From positions 1 through 64,000 of the forward strand of contig NZ_JAUSTW010000006.1 of NCBI RefSeq assembly GCF_030813055.1: 64,000 nt of DNA, in the 5' to 3' direction. The first letter of the stretch is position 1. Each line of letters begins with the position of its first letter. The stretch is from Neobacillus ginsengisoli (GTDB lineage Bacteria > Bacillota > Bacilli > Bacillales_B > DSM-18226). A program made the position numbers and the translations under genes. Under the pieces are notes generated by a model, which saw only the letters and a program-made list of their open reading frames with translations, was not told the DNA's origin and did no database searches. This document shows positions 33,570 to 42,933 of this stretch, piece by piece.

Positions 33570-34922
33570 ATGAAAAATCGAGAGGTATCACTGGAACGTT
33601 CACTAACCTTATCCCATTTGGTCCTTTTTGGACTGGCCTATTTGGCGCCAATGATTGTATTTGGAATTTATGGTACCGTTGCCCAAGCGACACACGGTCT
33701 TGAGGCAAGTGCTTATCTTGTGGCGTTAGTCGCCATGTTTTTTACCGCTTTCAGCTATACTCAAATGGTTAAAGCCTTTCCTGTTGCAGGCTCCGCTTAT
33801 ACCTACACGAGGAAATCACTCAATCCGCATTTAGGGTTTATGGTCGGATGGGCAACCCTTCTGGACTATGTGTTCATTCCGATGGCGATATGGCTAATTG
33901 GAAGCGCTTATTTTAATGCCGCCTTTCCTGCAGTGCCAACATGGTTATGGGTAGTATCGTTTATTTTAGTGACTACCGTAATCAATATCTTTGGAATCAA
34001 ATTAAGTACTAAAGTGAACTCGTTGATGATGGTATTTCAATTTTTAGTCATTGCCTTCTTTATTATTTTAAGCATTAAAAGTATCGTAGGCGGCATGGGT
34101 GAGGCAACACTAGTTTCCATAAATCCATTTATCAATGGACACGTATCGTTTTCATTCGTCCTTGCCGGGGCTTCCATCGCTTGTTATTCATTCCTGGGAT
34201 TTGATGCGATTTCAACGTTTACCGAAGAGGCCCTTCACCCCGAAAAAAATATTCCAAGAGCGATTATTCTTACGACGGTAATTGGCGGCGCTATTTTCAT
34301 CGTTTCATCCTATTTCACCCAATTAGTGCATCCAAATTTTAATAATTTTAAAAGTATCGATTCAGCCGGCTTTGAAATTGCCAAACAAATTGGCGGGAAT
34401 TTATTTAGCTCTATTTTTCTTGCAGGGATCATTATTGCACAGTTTGCATCGGGAATATCCGCTCAAGCCAGTGCTTCGAGATTGCTGTATGCAATGGGCC
34501 GAGATTCTGTGCTTCCAAAGAAATTCTTTGGCTATCTTCATCCTAAATACAAAACACCGGTACTCAACATTATCCTGGTGGCGGTAATCGGTTTGTTAGC
34601 ATTAAAGCTCAACGTTTCCACTTCTACTTCTTTTATTAACTTTGGCGCATTCATCGCCTTTACGTTAGTCAATGTTTCCGTCATTGCACACTACTATGTA
34701 AAAGGAAGAAGAAGAGTTGGGAAGGATAACCTATTCTTTTTATTATTTCCGCTCATTGGCGTTTGTTTTGACTTCTGGCTGTTAGTGAATTTGGATAAAA
34801 ACGCGTTGGTTTTAGGGGGAATTTGGGCAGCTTGCGGGTTTGCCTACTTGCTATTCCTCACAAAAATGTTTAAAAACCAACCGCCGGAAATGCATTTTGA
34901 AAATGTTGATGAAGCGGTGTAA
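33570..34922 (+). CDS. APC-family amino acid/amine permease (PuuP-like)
   Basis: A 450-residue, 12-helix permease. It shares the APC core: LSHLVLFGLAYLAPMIVFG near 14-32, FPVAGSAYTYTRKSLNPHLG near 72-90 and FLGFDAISTFTEEALHPEKNIPRAI in pieces near 210-232. Similarity to putrescine/GABA permeases and the gabT neighbour suggest uptake of GABA or a related amine. GAAGGGGG lies before the ATG. The gene follows the first sigma-54 promoter and is followed by a carbon-nitrogen hydrolase. Confidence 0.9.
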   Translation: MKNREVSLERSLTLSHLVLFGLAYLAPMIVFGIYGTVAQATHGLEASAYLVALVAMFFTAFSYTQMVKAFPVAGSAYTYTRKSLNPHLGFMVGWATLLDYVFIPMAIWLIGSAYFNAAFPAVPTWLWVVSFILVTTVINIFGIKLSTKVNSLMMVFQFLVIAFFIILSIKSIVGGMGEATLVSINPFINGHVSFSFVLAGASIACYSFLGFDAISTFTEEALHPEKNIPRAIILTTVIGGAIFIVSSYFTQLVHPNFNNFKSIDSAGFEIAKQIGGNLFSSIFLAGIIIAQFASGISAQASASRLLYAMGRDSVLPKKFFGYLHPKYKTPVLNIILVAVIGLLALKLNVSTSTSFINFGAFIAFTLVNVSVIAHYYVKGRRRVGKDNLFFLLFPLIGVCFDFWLLVNLDKNALVLGGIWAACGFAYLLFLTKMFKNQPPEMHFENVDEAV

Positions 34923-35001
34923 GACTTTAAGAATGATAGAAGGATGGCTCCGAGTCGATGAATATTCGGAGCCTCTTATTCGAAATTGGAGGAGAATGCG
35001 A

Positions 35002-35793
35002 ATGGAAAAAACATGTAGAATCGCGCTTGCACAGCTTACTGTCATCGATGGAAATAAAGAAGAGAATCTAAAGAAAATGGAGGAGGCCATTAAAATTGCC
35101 TCCGAAGCAGCTGCAGATATTCTCATTTTACCTGAGTTAAATTTAACGGGGCTTGTCTCTGAGGAGCAAATGAAAACAATGGCTGAGGTGCGTGAAGGGG
35201 AAAGCTTTAGACGAATTCAAACAATGGTAAGGAGCTATTCGGTTTCCTTGGTTTATTCCTTTCCAGAATATGTTTCTGATGAGGAGATGTATATCACTTC
35301 TTGCTTTTTGAATAAAGATGGGCAGACACTTGCTTATTATCGAAAGACTCATCTTTTTACAGATGAAAAACGGCTTTTTAGCCGGGGGAATGAGTGGATA
35401 AAAGTGAGTTTGGGCCCTTTATCGATTGGTCTTCTTACCTGTTATGATATTGAATTTCCCGAACCGGCAAGGGCGTTGGCCTTACAAGGGGTCAATCTCC
35501 TCATCGTGAATTCTGCGAATATGGCACCCTATGAATATATTCACCGGTTATTTATTCAGGCTCGAGCACTCGAAAATCAATGTTTTGTTGTTTACTGCAA
35601 TCGTATTGGCGCGAATCAAAAATATGAATACCGCGGACAAAGTGCCGTGATTGGCCCGGATGGAAAGCTGATTACGGAAATGGAAGAGAATGTAGAAGCA
35701 GTTAAAATCATTGATTTATCGTTAGAGGATATCCAAAAAGCAACTACAGTATTTAATTATTTAGCTGACCGAAGACAAGAACTCTATCAATGA
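35002..35793 (+). CDS. carbon-nitrogen hydrolase (nitrilase superfamily)
   Basis: A 263-residue amidase of the nitrilase superfamily. The Glu-Lys-Cys triad is complete: E45 (LPELNLTG), K115 (YRKTHLF) and C147 (LTCYDIEFPE). Substrates of the family include N-carbamoylputrescine, omega-amides and small amides; with GabT and a permease next door, a 4-carbon amine or amide such as a gamma-glutamyl or carbamoyl derivative is plausible but not shown. ATG 35002 is favoured over ATG 34996 because GGAGGAG is 7 nt upstream. It is co-transcribed with the permease (79 bp gap). Confidence 0.88.
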   Translation: MEKTCRIALAQLTVIDGNKEENLKKMEEAIKIASEAAADILILPELNLTGLVSEEQMKTMAEVREGESFRRIQTMVRSYSVSLVYSFPEYVSDEEMYITSCFLNKDGQTLAYYRKTHLFTDEKRLFSRGNEWIKVSLGPLSIGLLTCYDIEFPEPARALALQGVNLLIVNSANMAPYEYIHRLFIQARALENQCFVVYCNRIGANQKYEYRGQSAVIGPDGKLITEMEENVEAVKIIDLSLEDIQKATTVFNYLADRRQELYQ

Positions 35794-35803
35794 ATTTAAT
35801 TTC

Positions 35804-35837
35804 ATTCAAAAATGAATGATGTTATTCATTTTTGAAT
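35804..35837. promoter_or_regulatory. enhancer site pair for the sigma-54 activator (copy 2)
   Basis: ATTCAAAAATGAAT (35804-35817) and ATTCATTTTTGAAT (35824-35837), centres 20 bp apart, in the opposite order to the first pair. Confidence 0.85.
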
Positions 35838-35890
35838 GATGATTCCATTAGGTATTTTGACAGGTACGCTTTTATAGGGAATTGAGAACT

Positions 35891-35906
35891 TGGCATGAAA
35901 TTTGCA
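35891..35906 (+). promoter_or_regulatory. sigma-54 promoter of gabT operon
   Basis: TGGCATGAAATTTGCA, GG and GC elements 12 bp apart; 57 bp upstream of gabT and 54 bp downstream of the enhancer pair. Confidence 0.88.
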
Positions 35907-35962
35907 TAACATAAAAGTAAGTAAACGCATTTTTTAAACCGAAATTGGAAGGGGAAAATAAC

Positions 35963-37306
35963 ATGAAAACGACTATGAATTCGATTGAACTAAAGACATC
36001 CATTCCGGGGCCAAAATCTTCCTCTCTATTAGAAAGAAGAGCCAATAATGTCCCTCAAGGAGTTTCCAATACGGTACCATCTTTTGCTGCCAAAGGAAAA
36101 GGTGCTCTCTTAGAAGACGTAGATGGGAATGTATTCATCGATTTAGGCGGTGCGATTGGAACATTAAATGCAGGTCACTGCCCGCCAAAGGTAGTGGAAG
36201 CCTTAACAGAACAAATTCAAAAGTATATCCATCCAGGCTTTAATGTTATGATGTACGAACCATATATCGAGCTTGCTGAAAAGTTAAATCAAATCACACC
36301 CGGAACACATGACAAAAAGACCTTTTTCTTGAACAGCGGTGCAGAAGCGGTCGAAAATGCCGTAAAAATCGCCCGAAAATATACGGGCAGGAAGGCGGTT
36401 ATCTCCTTTGATCGAGGATTCCATGGCAGAACCTTGTTAGCCATGTCCCTGACCAGTAAAGTGAAACCTTATAAGTTTGGCTTTGGTCCGTTTGCACCTG
36501 ATACCTATAAGGCACGCTATCCATATTATTACCGGGCACCATTTGGCGTCACGCCTGAAGAGCTGGATCAAAATCTATTAGACCAGCTGGAAGACTTTTT
36601 CTTATCAGAAGTCCCTGCTGAAGAAATTGCGGCGATCATTATGGAGCCTGTTCAAGGTGAAGGTGGATTTATCATTCCATCTAAGACCTTTGTTCAAGGT
36701 GTGAAGCGGATTTGTGAAAAGCACGGAATTCTTTTTATTGCGGATGAAATCCAAACGGGCTTTGGCCGTACGGGGAAAATGTTTGCCATCGAGCACTTTG
36801 ATGTAGTTCCGGACATCATGACGATGTCGAAGTCGATTGCAGCGGGACTCCCAATTAGTGCCGTAACAGGCCGTGCGGAAATCATGGATGCAGCAGCACC
36901 CGGTGAAATAGGCGGTACGTATGGCGGCAGTCCATTGGGATGTGTAGCGGGGGTAAAGGTCATTGAGATGATTGATGAAGAAAAGCTGGTTGACCGTGCC
37001 AATGCAATTGGAGAAAGAATTATGTGGCGTTTTACCGGTTTGAAAAATACACTTAATGTAATTGGCGATGTTCGCGGCTTAGGCGCCATGTGTGCAGTGG
37101 AACTTGTAAAAGATCCGCAAACAAAAGAACCTAATAAAGATCTAACGGCAAAAGTGGTCCAAGAATGTAACAAACGGGGTGTCATTGTCCTTAGCGCAGG
37201 ACTTTATGGGAATGTATTACGCTTCCTTTCACCGCTCGTCATCACAGATGACCAGCTAGATGAAGCGCTTGATGTGATTGAAGAAGTGCTAAAACAACTG
37301 GTATAG
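35963..37306 (+). CDS. gabT: 4-aminobutyrate aminotransferase
   Basis: A 447-residue class III PLP aminotransferase. Lys290 in MTMSKSIAAGLP is the PLP lysine, DEIQTGFGRTG (261-271) binds the cofactor, and NSGAEAVENAVKIAR near 124 and RGFHGRT near 151 are the family blocks. It converts GABA and 2-oxoglutarate to succinate semialdehyde and glutamate; omega-amino acid relatives are possible. GGAAGGGG is 8 nt before ATG 35963. The next gene is an aldehyde dehydrogenase 16 bp downstream, completing the gab pathway under the sigma-54 activator. Confidence 0.93.
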   Translation: MKTTMNSIELKTSIPGPKSSSLLERRANNVPQGVSNTVPSFAAKGKGALLEDVDGNVFIDLGGAIGTLNAGHCPPKVVEALTEQIQKYIHPGFNVMMYEPYIELAEKLNQITPGTHDKKTFFLNSGAEAVENAVKIARKYTGRKAVISFDRGFHGRTLLAMSLTSKVKPYKFGFGPFAPDTYKARYPYYYRAPFGVTPEELDQNLLDQLEDFFLSEVPAEEIAAIIMEPVQGEGGFIIPSKTFVQGVKRICEKHGILFIADEIQTGFGRTGKMFAIEHFDVVPDIMTMSKSIAAGLPISAVTGRAEIMDAAAPGEIGGTYGGSPLGCVAGVKVIEMIDEEKLVDRANAIGERIMWRFTGLKNTLNVIGDVRGLGAMCAVELVKDPQTKEPNKDLTAKVVQECNKRGVIVLSAGLYGNVLRFLSPLVITDDQLDEALDVIEEVLKQLV

Positions 37307-37322
37307 AATAGGAGTGATTTGG

Positions 37323-38741
37323 ATGAAAAAACAGTTATTTATTAATGGTGAATGGGTAGAAGCGAAAGAGTATCGCCCTTTATACAGTCCTTATAATAAT
37401 GAACTGCTGGCAGAAATCGCGTATGCCGATGGAACAGAAGTCGATTCTGCCATTACTGCCGCCGAAAATGCCAGACCTCTCATGGCAAAAATGCCGGCTC
37501 ACGAACGCGCATCTATTTTAGAAAGACTAGTAGAATTAATGACAAAGAATGAAGAAGAGTGTGTCCGTCTCCTTGCGCTTGAGGCAGCAAAGCCTTGGAC
37601 GACAGCGAAGGCTGAAGTAGCAAGAACGATCATGACCTATAAGTTTGCGGCAGAAGAAGCAAGGCGGATACACGGAGAAACGATTCCGATGGATGCCGCA
37701 CCGGGAGGAGAGGGCCGGATTTCCTTTACAATCCGTCAGCCTATCGGTGTGGTTGCCGCCATCACACCTTTTAACTTTCCGATGAACCTGGTTGCCCACA
37801 AGGTAGGCCCGGCGATTGCTGCAGGAAATACGATTGTCTTAAAGCCTGCATCGCAAACGCCATTGACTTCTCTGTATTTAGCGGAATTACTTCAAGAAGC
37901 CGGCTTGCCTAACGGGGCGCTAAATGTGGTAACAGGCAGCGGTAGTGTTGTTGGAGACCGCTTGATTCAGGATGATCGGGTGAAAGCTATCACGTTTACC
38001 GGCAGTCCGGCAGTCGGAATTGGATTGCGCAGCAAAGCCGGGTTAAAAAAGGTGACCCTCGAGCTTGGTTCCAACTCAGCGTTAATCGTCGATAAGGGAG
38101 TAGATGTCGATTCGATTATTCCGAGGGCCGTAACAGGAGCTTTCTCTTTTGCCGGCCAGGTTTGTATTTCCCTGCAAAGAGCCTATGTTCATGAAGAGTT
38201 GTATGATGAATTCGTTGAAAAATTTGTTGCCAAAGCGAGGAGCTTAAAATTAGGGAGTCCGCTTGATCCTGAAACAGAAGTATCGGCCTTGATTAGTCCA
38301 AAGGATGTCGATCGTACGCTTCAATGGATTGAAGAAGCAAGACAATCCGGTGCTATTGTTGCTGCAGGAGGCGGGCGCGAAGGAAATATCGTCGAGCCTA
38401 CGGTTCTATTAAATGTGGATCCGAAAGAGAAGGTTTCCTGCCAAGAGGTCTTTGCTCCGATTGTCTTAATAAATAAAATAACATCTGTAGATGAAGCGAT
38501 TCATTATGTGAATGATTCGAGATACGGACTTCAAGCCGGGATCTATACCAACAATGTCTTTACAGCACTAAAAGCTGCTGAAGAGTTAGAGGTAGGGGGC
38601 GTAATGGTTAATGACATCCCAACCTTCCGTGTTGACCACATGCCATATGGCGGTGTGAAGGAAAGCGGCATAGGTCGGGAAGGATTGAAATATGCGATTG
38701 AAGAAATGACGGAGATGAAACTGGTTAGTTTTAAGAAATAA
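37323..38741 (+). CDS. aldehyde dehydrogenase (succinate-semialdehyde dehydrogenase-like)
   Basis: A 472-residue NAD(P)-dependent aldehyde dehydrogenase. Catalytic E247 (TLELGSNSAL) and C281 (FAGQVCISLQR) are in place, with the oxyanion Asn at 151 in PFNFPMN and the cofactor loop FTGSPAVG near 225. The C-terminus VDHMPYGGVKESGIGREG is typical. Placement after gabT implies oxidation of succinate semialdehyde, but the sequence is not the closest GabD type, so other omega-aldehydes are possible. ATG 37323 has AGGAG 8 nt upstream. Confidence 0.9.
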   Translation: MKKQLFINGEWVEAKEYRPLYSPYNNELLAEIAYADGTEVDSAITAAENARPLMAKMPAHERASILERLVELMTKNEEECVRLLALEAAKPWTTAKAEVARTIMTYKFAAEEARRIHGETIPMDAAPGGEGRISFTIRQPIGVVAAITPFNFPMNLVAHKVGPAIAAGNTIVLKPASQTPLTSLYLAELLQEAGLPNGALNVVTGSGSVVGDRLIQDDRVKAITFTGSPAVGIGLRSKAGLKKVTLELGSNSALIVDKGVDVDSIIPRAVTGAFSFAGQVCISLQRAYVHEELYDEFVEKFVAKARSLKLGSPLDPETEVSALISPKDVDRTLQWIEEARQSGAIVAAGGGREGNIVEPTVLLNVDPKEKVSCQEVFAPIVLINKITSVDEAIHYVNDSRYGLQAGIYTNNVFTALKAAEELEVGGVMVNDIPTFRVDHMPYGGVKESGIGREGLKYAIEEMTEMKLVSFKK

Positions 38742-38848
38742 AAAGGGACATTTTATATAGAGGGGAAAGTTTTCGGCAAGACAGTTACAAAAAATTCCTT
38801 CCATGAAAAGAATGTTAAGGATGGTTGACCCTCTCTTTATTACAAAAA

Positions 38849-38890
38849 AAACAAGCTTGAGGAAGAACTTTCACCTCAAGCTTGTTTTTT
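38849..38890. terminator. bidirectional terminator after the gab operon
   Basis: AACAAGCTTGAGG/CCTCAAGCTTGTT stem with A-run before and T-run after. Confidence 0.9.
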
Positions 38891-38977
38891 TAATTACTAA
38901 ACATTTTCCATAAAAAGGGGTATTTATCTGGTTTTTTCATGGGAAATAGGTACTTGGTGATCAATCTAAAAATTAGA

Positions 38978-40054
38978 CTACACTTGAGCAACTTTAATTA
39001 TCCAGTTAAATGGATCTTCTTTTTTTCCAAGCTGTATGCCGGTAATTTCATCATATACGCGCTGTGAAAGCTGGCCAATTTTTTGATGGTTGATTTCAAT
39101 TGAACGATCGTTCCAATTTAATTCGCCAACGGGTGAAATGACGGCAGCTGTTCCTGATCCAAATACTTCTTCAAGGTCACCGCGCTCGTGGGCAGCAAAG
39201 ACTTCTTCAATCGAAATTTTTTCTTCGCGTACAGGAATATTCCAATGTTTTAGTAATTGAATAACGGAATCACGTGTAACACCGCTTAAAATGCTGCCGT
39301 TTAATTTAGGTGTTACTACTTCGCCTTTGATCTTGAAGAAAATATTCATACTGCCTACTTCTTCAACATACTTATTTTCTTTCGCATCCAGCCAAAGAAT
39401 TTGGGCAAAGCCTTTCGCCTCTGCCACTTCTTGTGCTTTCATGCTGGCGGCATAATTGCCGGCAGTCTTCACATGCCCGACTCCTCCAATAACTGCCCGG
39501 ACGTACTGCTCTTCAACATATATTTTGACAGGACTTAATTGGTCTCCATAATAGGCTCCTACCGGAGAAAGGATGACGAGCAATTTATATTGGTGGGAAG
39601 GCCGTACACCAAGATAGGGTTCCGTAGCGAAAATAAACGGGCGAATGTAAAGCGATGTCCCATCACCTTCAGGAATCCAATCTTTTTCAATAAGAATTAA
39701 TTCTTTAATCGCTTTTAATAAAAAATTCTCATCAATTTGGGGGATACATAGTCTGTCACATGATTCATTAAATCGCTTCATGTTTTTTTCCGGACGGAAG
39801 AGCTGGATCGTTCCATCCGCTGTCTTATAGGCCTTTAATCCTTCGAAGATAGCTTGCCCATAGTGAAAAACCATTGCGGCCGGATCGAGTATCAGCTGCT
39901 CGTAAGGAGTGATCCTCGGTTCATACCAGCCTTTTTCTGAATGATAATCCATTACAAACATGTAATCGCTGTAATACTTCCCAAAACCCAATGAATCGGC
40001 TTTAGGTTTTACCTTTAATTCTTCACTTTGAATAAATGCAATTTCTTGTTTCAT
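38978..40054 (-). CDS. ilvK: branched-chain amino acid aminotransferase
   Basis: A 358-residue class IV PLP aminotransferase matching the IlvK/IlvE length. The PLP Lys is K196 in GHVKTAGNYA; the substrate loops FHYGQAIFEGLKAY near 63 and YVEEVGSMNIFF near 240 are diagnostic, with SGVTRDSV near 282. It catalyses the last step of Leu, Ile and Val synthesis or the first of their breakdown; in Bacillus IlvK also joins methionine salvage. AAGAGGTG precedes the ATG. It is monocistronic; a TAATGGCCAT-type inverted repeat lies about 110-155 bp upstream. Confidence 0.93.
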   Translation of the reverse strand: MKQEIAFIQSEELKVKPKADSLGFGKYYSDYMFVMDYHSEKGWYEPRITPYEQLILDPAAMVFHYGQAIFEGLKAYKTADGTIQLFRPEKNMKRFNESCDRLCIPQIDENFLLKAIKELILIEKDWIPEGDGTSLYIRPFIFATEPYLGVRPSHQYKLLVILSPVGAYYGDQLSPVKIYVEEQYVRAVIGGVGHVKTAGNYAASMKAQEVAEAKGFAQILWLDAKENKYVEEVGSMNIFFKIKGEVVTPKLNGSILSGVTRDSVIQLLKHWNIPVREEKISIEEVFAAHERGDLEEVFGSGTAAVISPVGELNWNDRSIEINHQKIGQLSQRVYDEITGIQLGKKEDPFNWIIKVAQV

Positions 40055-40286
40055 GATACACCTCTTATTGATTCCTTAATATTGAGACTATTGTTATAAA
40101 ATATCTTCTTTAACTATACCACTTATTACGTTCAACCTTACATGATTTGGATAGTTTTTGCAGGGAATGGCCATTAAATTCATGGCTTTTTGAATTGCCG
40201 CTAATGGCCATACGTATCATTAAAATTATTCAACAGCTATCATTCTGTGATCGTAAAAGGCTAATATAGCCAAACTATGTCATAAA

Positions 40287-40322
40287 GTAAAAAGGATTAA
40301 GGCACCCGTGCCTTAATCCTCT
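40287..40322 (-). terminator. terminator overlapping the stop codon of the membrane hydrolase gene
   Basis: On the - strand AGGATTAAGGCAC-GGG-TGCCTTAATCCT then TTTTTAC. The TAA stop at 40297-40299 lies inside the right arm. Confidence 0.85.
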
Positions 40323-41316
40323 TTTCATTAATTGATCCAGGAGTATTCTTTAAGTTTCTTAACACTTTTTTGTAGTGCCTTAAAGAGGTTATCGTACCTA
40401 TATAGCCATTCTTATTTTTGAAATCAAAGGAAATGAAAAGGATGGCAAGGGTAGGGAAAGATTTATTCGTTCGAAAACGGAGATCCTTCCAAAAGACAAA
40501 GTAGCCGCTTTTACTTGCTCTTACAAATGGATAAGCATAATTTGTACTAGCAATAAAGTCTGAAATGGTCGGATCATTCCTACTATCTGAAACAAATGCC
40601 GGAAAGTCTATTTTTTTAGAAAGGGTATGTTCAATATAAAGATTATCATTTAAATAAATACCGAATAAAAAATCCTCGTTCGTCTCAATCAATATGTCCC
40701 ACTTAAACATAGCAGTACGTGGGATTAGTTTTATGCGGACTGCATTCAGAAAGTGATTTTGTAAATGTTTTTTCGTTAATAATGCTGAAAGAATTCGAAT
40801 TGAAAGGTATAAAAATATGAATAGATAAATAAAAAGAAAGGTTTTCCCTGCTGTAAAGAAGGGGAGTAAACTAAACCCTAGAGAATGGAGAAACAAAATA
40901 TAAGGATCAATTAAAGTGATAGAATCAAAGGAAACCCATTTTCGGGAAAAAGGCAGCAAGATTTGTGTCCCGTGTACATTGAATAAATCAAAAAACACAT
41001 GTACCATCACTGCTAAAAGTGTCCATAAAAATAAGTGAAGAAAAGATAAATCTGGGAAGAATGGATAAATCAAGCCAGAAACAATGATACCCCATAACGG
41101 AAGTGCAGGAAGTGAGTGAGAAATGGCCCTGTGATTCCGAAAATAACTGCCTTTTCCTTTCAATCGATAGATAATGTCAAAATCAGGTGCGTTTGAACCG
41201 ATAACCGTACCTAAAATAACAGCCTGTGATAGCGTAATATTTTCTGAGACAGCCGGATCGATTTGAGAGAGAGCGCCTAATCCTAAGCCTATAATAATGT
41301 GAGAGAAAGTATCCAC
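40297..41316 (-). CDS. metal-dependent membrane hydrolase (YfhP/YdjM family)
   Basis: A 339-residue protein. The N-terminal membrane hydrolase domain has MDTFSHIIIGLG (residues 1-12), NAPDFDIIYRL near 44, and NHRAISHSLPALP near 63, the His/Asp cluster of the YdjM/YfhP family. Several hydrophobic helices follow, then a C-terminal soluble region of about 150 residues. Substrate unknown. It lies 30 bp after the glycosyltransferase gene and shares its operon; the terminator overlaps its stop codon. Confidence 0.85.
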   Translation of the reverse strand: MDTFSHIIIGLGLGALSQIDPAVSENITLSQAVILGTVIGSNAPDFDIIYRLKGKGSYFRNHRAISHSLPALPLWGIIVSGLIYPFFPDLSFLHLFLWTLLAVMVHVFFDLFNVHGTQILLPFSRKWVSFDSITLIDPYILFLHSLGFSLLPFFTAGKTFLFIYLFIFLYLSIRILSALLTKKHLQNHFLNAVRIKLIPRTAMFKWDILIETNEDFLFGIYLNDNLYIEHTLSKKIDFPAFVSDSRNDPTISDFIASTNYAYPFVRASKSGYFVFWKDLRFRTNKSFPTLAILFISFDFKNKNGYIGTITSLRHYKKVLRNLKNTPGSINEKRIKARVP

Positions 41317-41346
41317 TTGATCACTCCTAGTCCCAGGTTTATAGAC

Positions 41347-42489
41347 TCACGCATATTTTTGAATTTTTGGTTCATCGATAACCTTAGAATAATGCCAAAG
41401 TAAATTGGCAAAAATGTTATTCCAACTTTGTGTTAAAGCATAATTTCTTCCCTCTAGCCCTAATTGCTTCCGTAAACTATGATTTTCTAATAGCAGAAGA
41501 ATGGCGATTACAAATTCCTGTACATTGCCCGGTTCACACAAATACCCTGTAACCCCCGTTTGGATAATATTTTTTACACCGCCGGAATTAGCAGTAATAG
41601 CAGGCGTCCCGCTTGCAAGTGCTTCGAGAACCACATTGCCAAATGTTTCTGTAGGAGAAGGAAAAACAAATAGGTCTGAAGCGGAATAAAATTCCGCTAA
41701 TTGTTCTCCTTTTAAAAATCCTGTAAAGATCATGTTCTCCGGAGCTTCGTTTTGAAGTTCATCCCTTTGCGGACCGTCTCCAATAATCAGCCAATGAATT
41801 TGCTCATTGATCTCAGATGGCAGTGTTTTTGCTACAGCAAGAAGAGTTTTTAAATCTTTTTCCGGTGCCAATCTACCTACATAGGTAAGGAGGTATTTTT
41901 TTGAAAGGCCGTATTGCTCACGAACAGTCTTTTTATCATAAAAAGGGTGAAAATGCTGGCAATCGACCCCTCCGGACCAAATTTCTAAATTCGCAAATCC
42001 CTGCTGTTTTAGCTGCTTTAACGTTTCATTGGAAGGGACAAATAATTTTTTACATGGCCGATGGAACCAATTCATGTATTTCCAAAGGATTTTAGAAAGG
42101 AATTGAAGGTCATAAAATTGTAAGTAATAATCGAAGTCGGTATGATAGGAGCCGACAAGTGGAATGTTTAATTTTTTGGCCAAATAAATACCGCACAGTC
42201 CGATATTAAATGGAGTAGCGACATGGATGATATCGGGAGAGAACTGTTGTAATTCTGATTTGATTCGAAAAAGGTTAGGAAACGCAAGACGACATTCCGG
42301 ATATAAGAAAAAAGAGAAGCTTTTAAAGCGGCGAATATGGGTAGAAACATATTCGTTTGAATGAGAATCAGGTGCAAAGACTTTATAGACTATGTTTTGG
42401 TCATCTAAATAAGTAGTAAAATGTTTAAGCGTTCGAGCAACCCCGTTTATGTCCGGATGGAAGGTATCTGTGAAAATAGCAATTCTCAT
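41347..42489 (-). CDS. glycosyltransferase family 4 protein
   Basis: A 380-residue GT-B fold enzyme. The start MRIAIFTDTFHPDINGVART and the acceptor-side loops VGSYHTDFDYY near 112 resemble MgtA/Pim-type lipid mannosyl- or glucosyltransferases; the nucleotide-sugar domain has VGRLAPEKDL near 205 and PTETFGNVVLEALASGTPAI near 280 with the E-x7-E motif. It likely transfers hexose to a lipid or polymer at the cytoplasmic face of the membrane. It is the first gene of a two-gene operon with the YfhP-like protein. Confidence 0.88.
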   Translation of the reverse strand: MRIAIFTDTFHPDINGVARTLKHFTTYLDDQNIVYKVFAPDSHSNEYVSTHIRRFKSFSFFLYPECRLAFPNLFRIKSELQQFSPDIIHVATPFNIGLCGIYLAKKLNIPLVGSYHTDFDYYLQFYDLQFLSKILWKYMNWFHRPCKKLFVPSNETLKQLKQQGFANLEIWSGGVDCQHFHPFYDKKTVREQYGLSKKYLLTYVGRLAPEKDLKTLLAVAKTLPSEINEQIHWLIIGDGPQRDELQNEAPENMIFTGFLKGEQLAEFYSASDLFVFPSPTETFGNVVLEALASGTPAITANSGGVKNIIQTGVTGYLCEPGNVQEFVIAILLLLENHSLRKQLGLEGRNYALTQSWNNIFANLLWHYSKVIDEPKIQKYA

Positions 42490-42933
42490 AAAAATCTCCT
42501 CCTAAACGATATACCTATCCCACAAAAGCAATACCCTGCTCCTTCAACTGTCATCCTCATCCAATCCCTCCAAATAATAAAGTCCCCTTTATTGTATTAG
42601 GAAATGGGAAATCTTTTCTTGACCTTTTGTTAAAATAATGTAAAAATTCTGTATATTTAGGATTCAATTTAGGTGACAGGCACCGTTCATGGACAGATTG
42701 GGGTATGTGTCCGTTGTATATGGACACAAGGAAACGAAATTGGTTTTATGAGTAAATCACCACTAAATCATTAAGAATTTTTTGAGTTTTTGTTAAATTG
42801 TTGTATTACAAGCATGATTACCTTTTTTATATGTTATATATGAAATGTGCTTGGTTGTTTATGTTCGTTTTCATAAACATGAAAAGCTCAGATAAACCGA
42901 TCATTAAGGATAAATAGAAAGGTGCTGTTATCT
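42490..42933. other. intergenic region with GGTGACAGGCACC element and hairpins
   Basis: No gene is seen. GGTGACAGGCACC (42672-42684) resembles a motif common as a dispersed element in Bacillaceae genomes; adjacent are GGACA..TGTCC (42691-42712) and GTGTCC-N9-GGACAC (42707-42727). A related AGGTACTTGTCACC-like sequence is at about 46177. Confidence 0.5.

Noticed and set aside
40166..40211. AATGGCCATTA..TAATGGCCAT inverted repeat upstream of ilvK
   Set aside because: The arms are each near-palindromic and 25 bp apart; too weak to call an operator without comparison.
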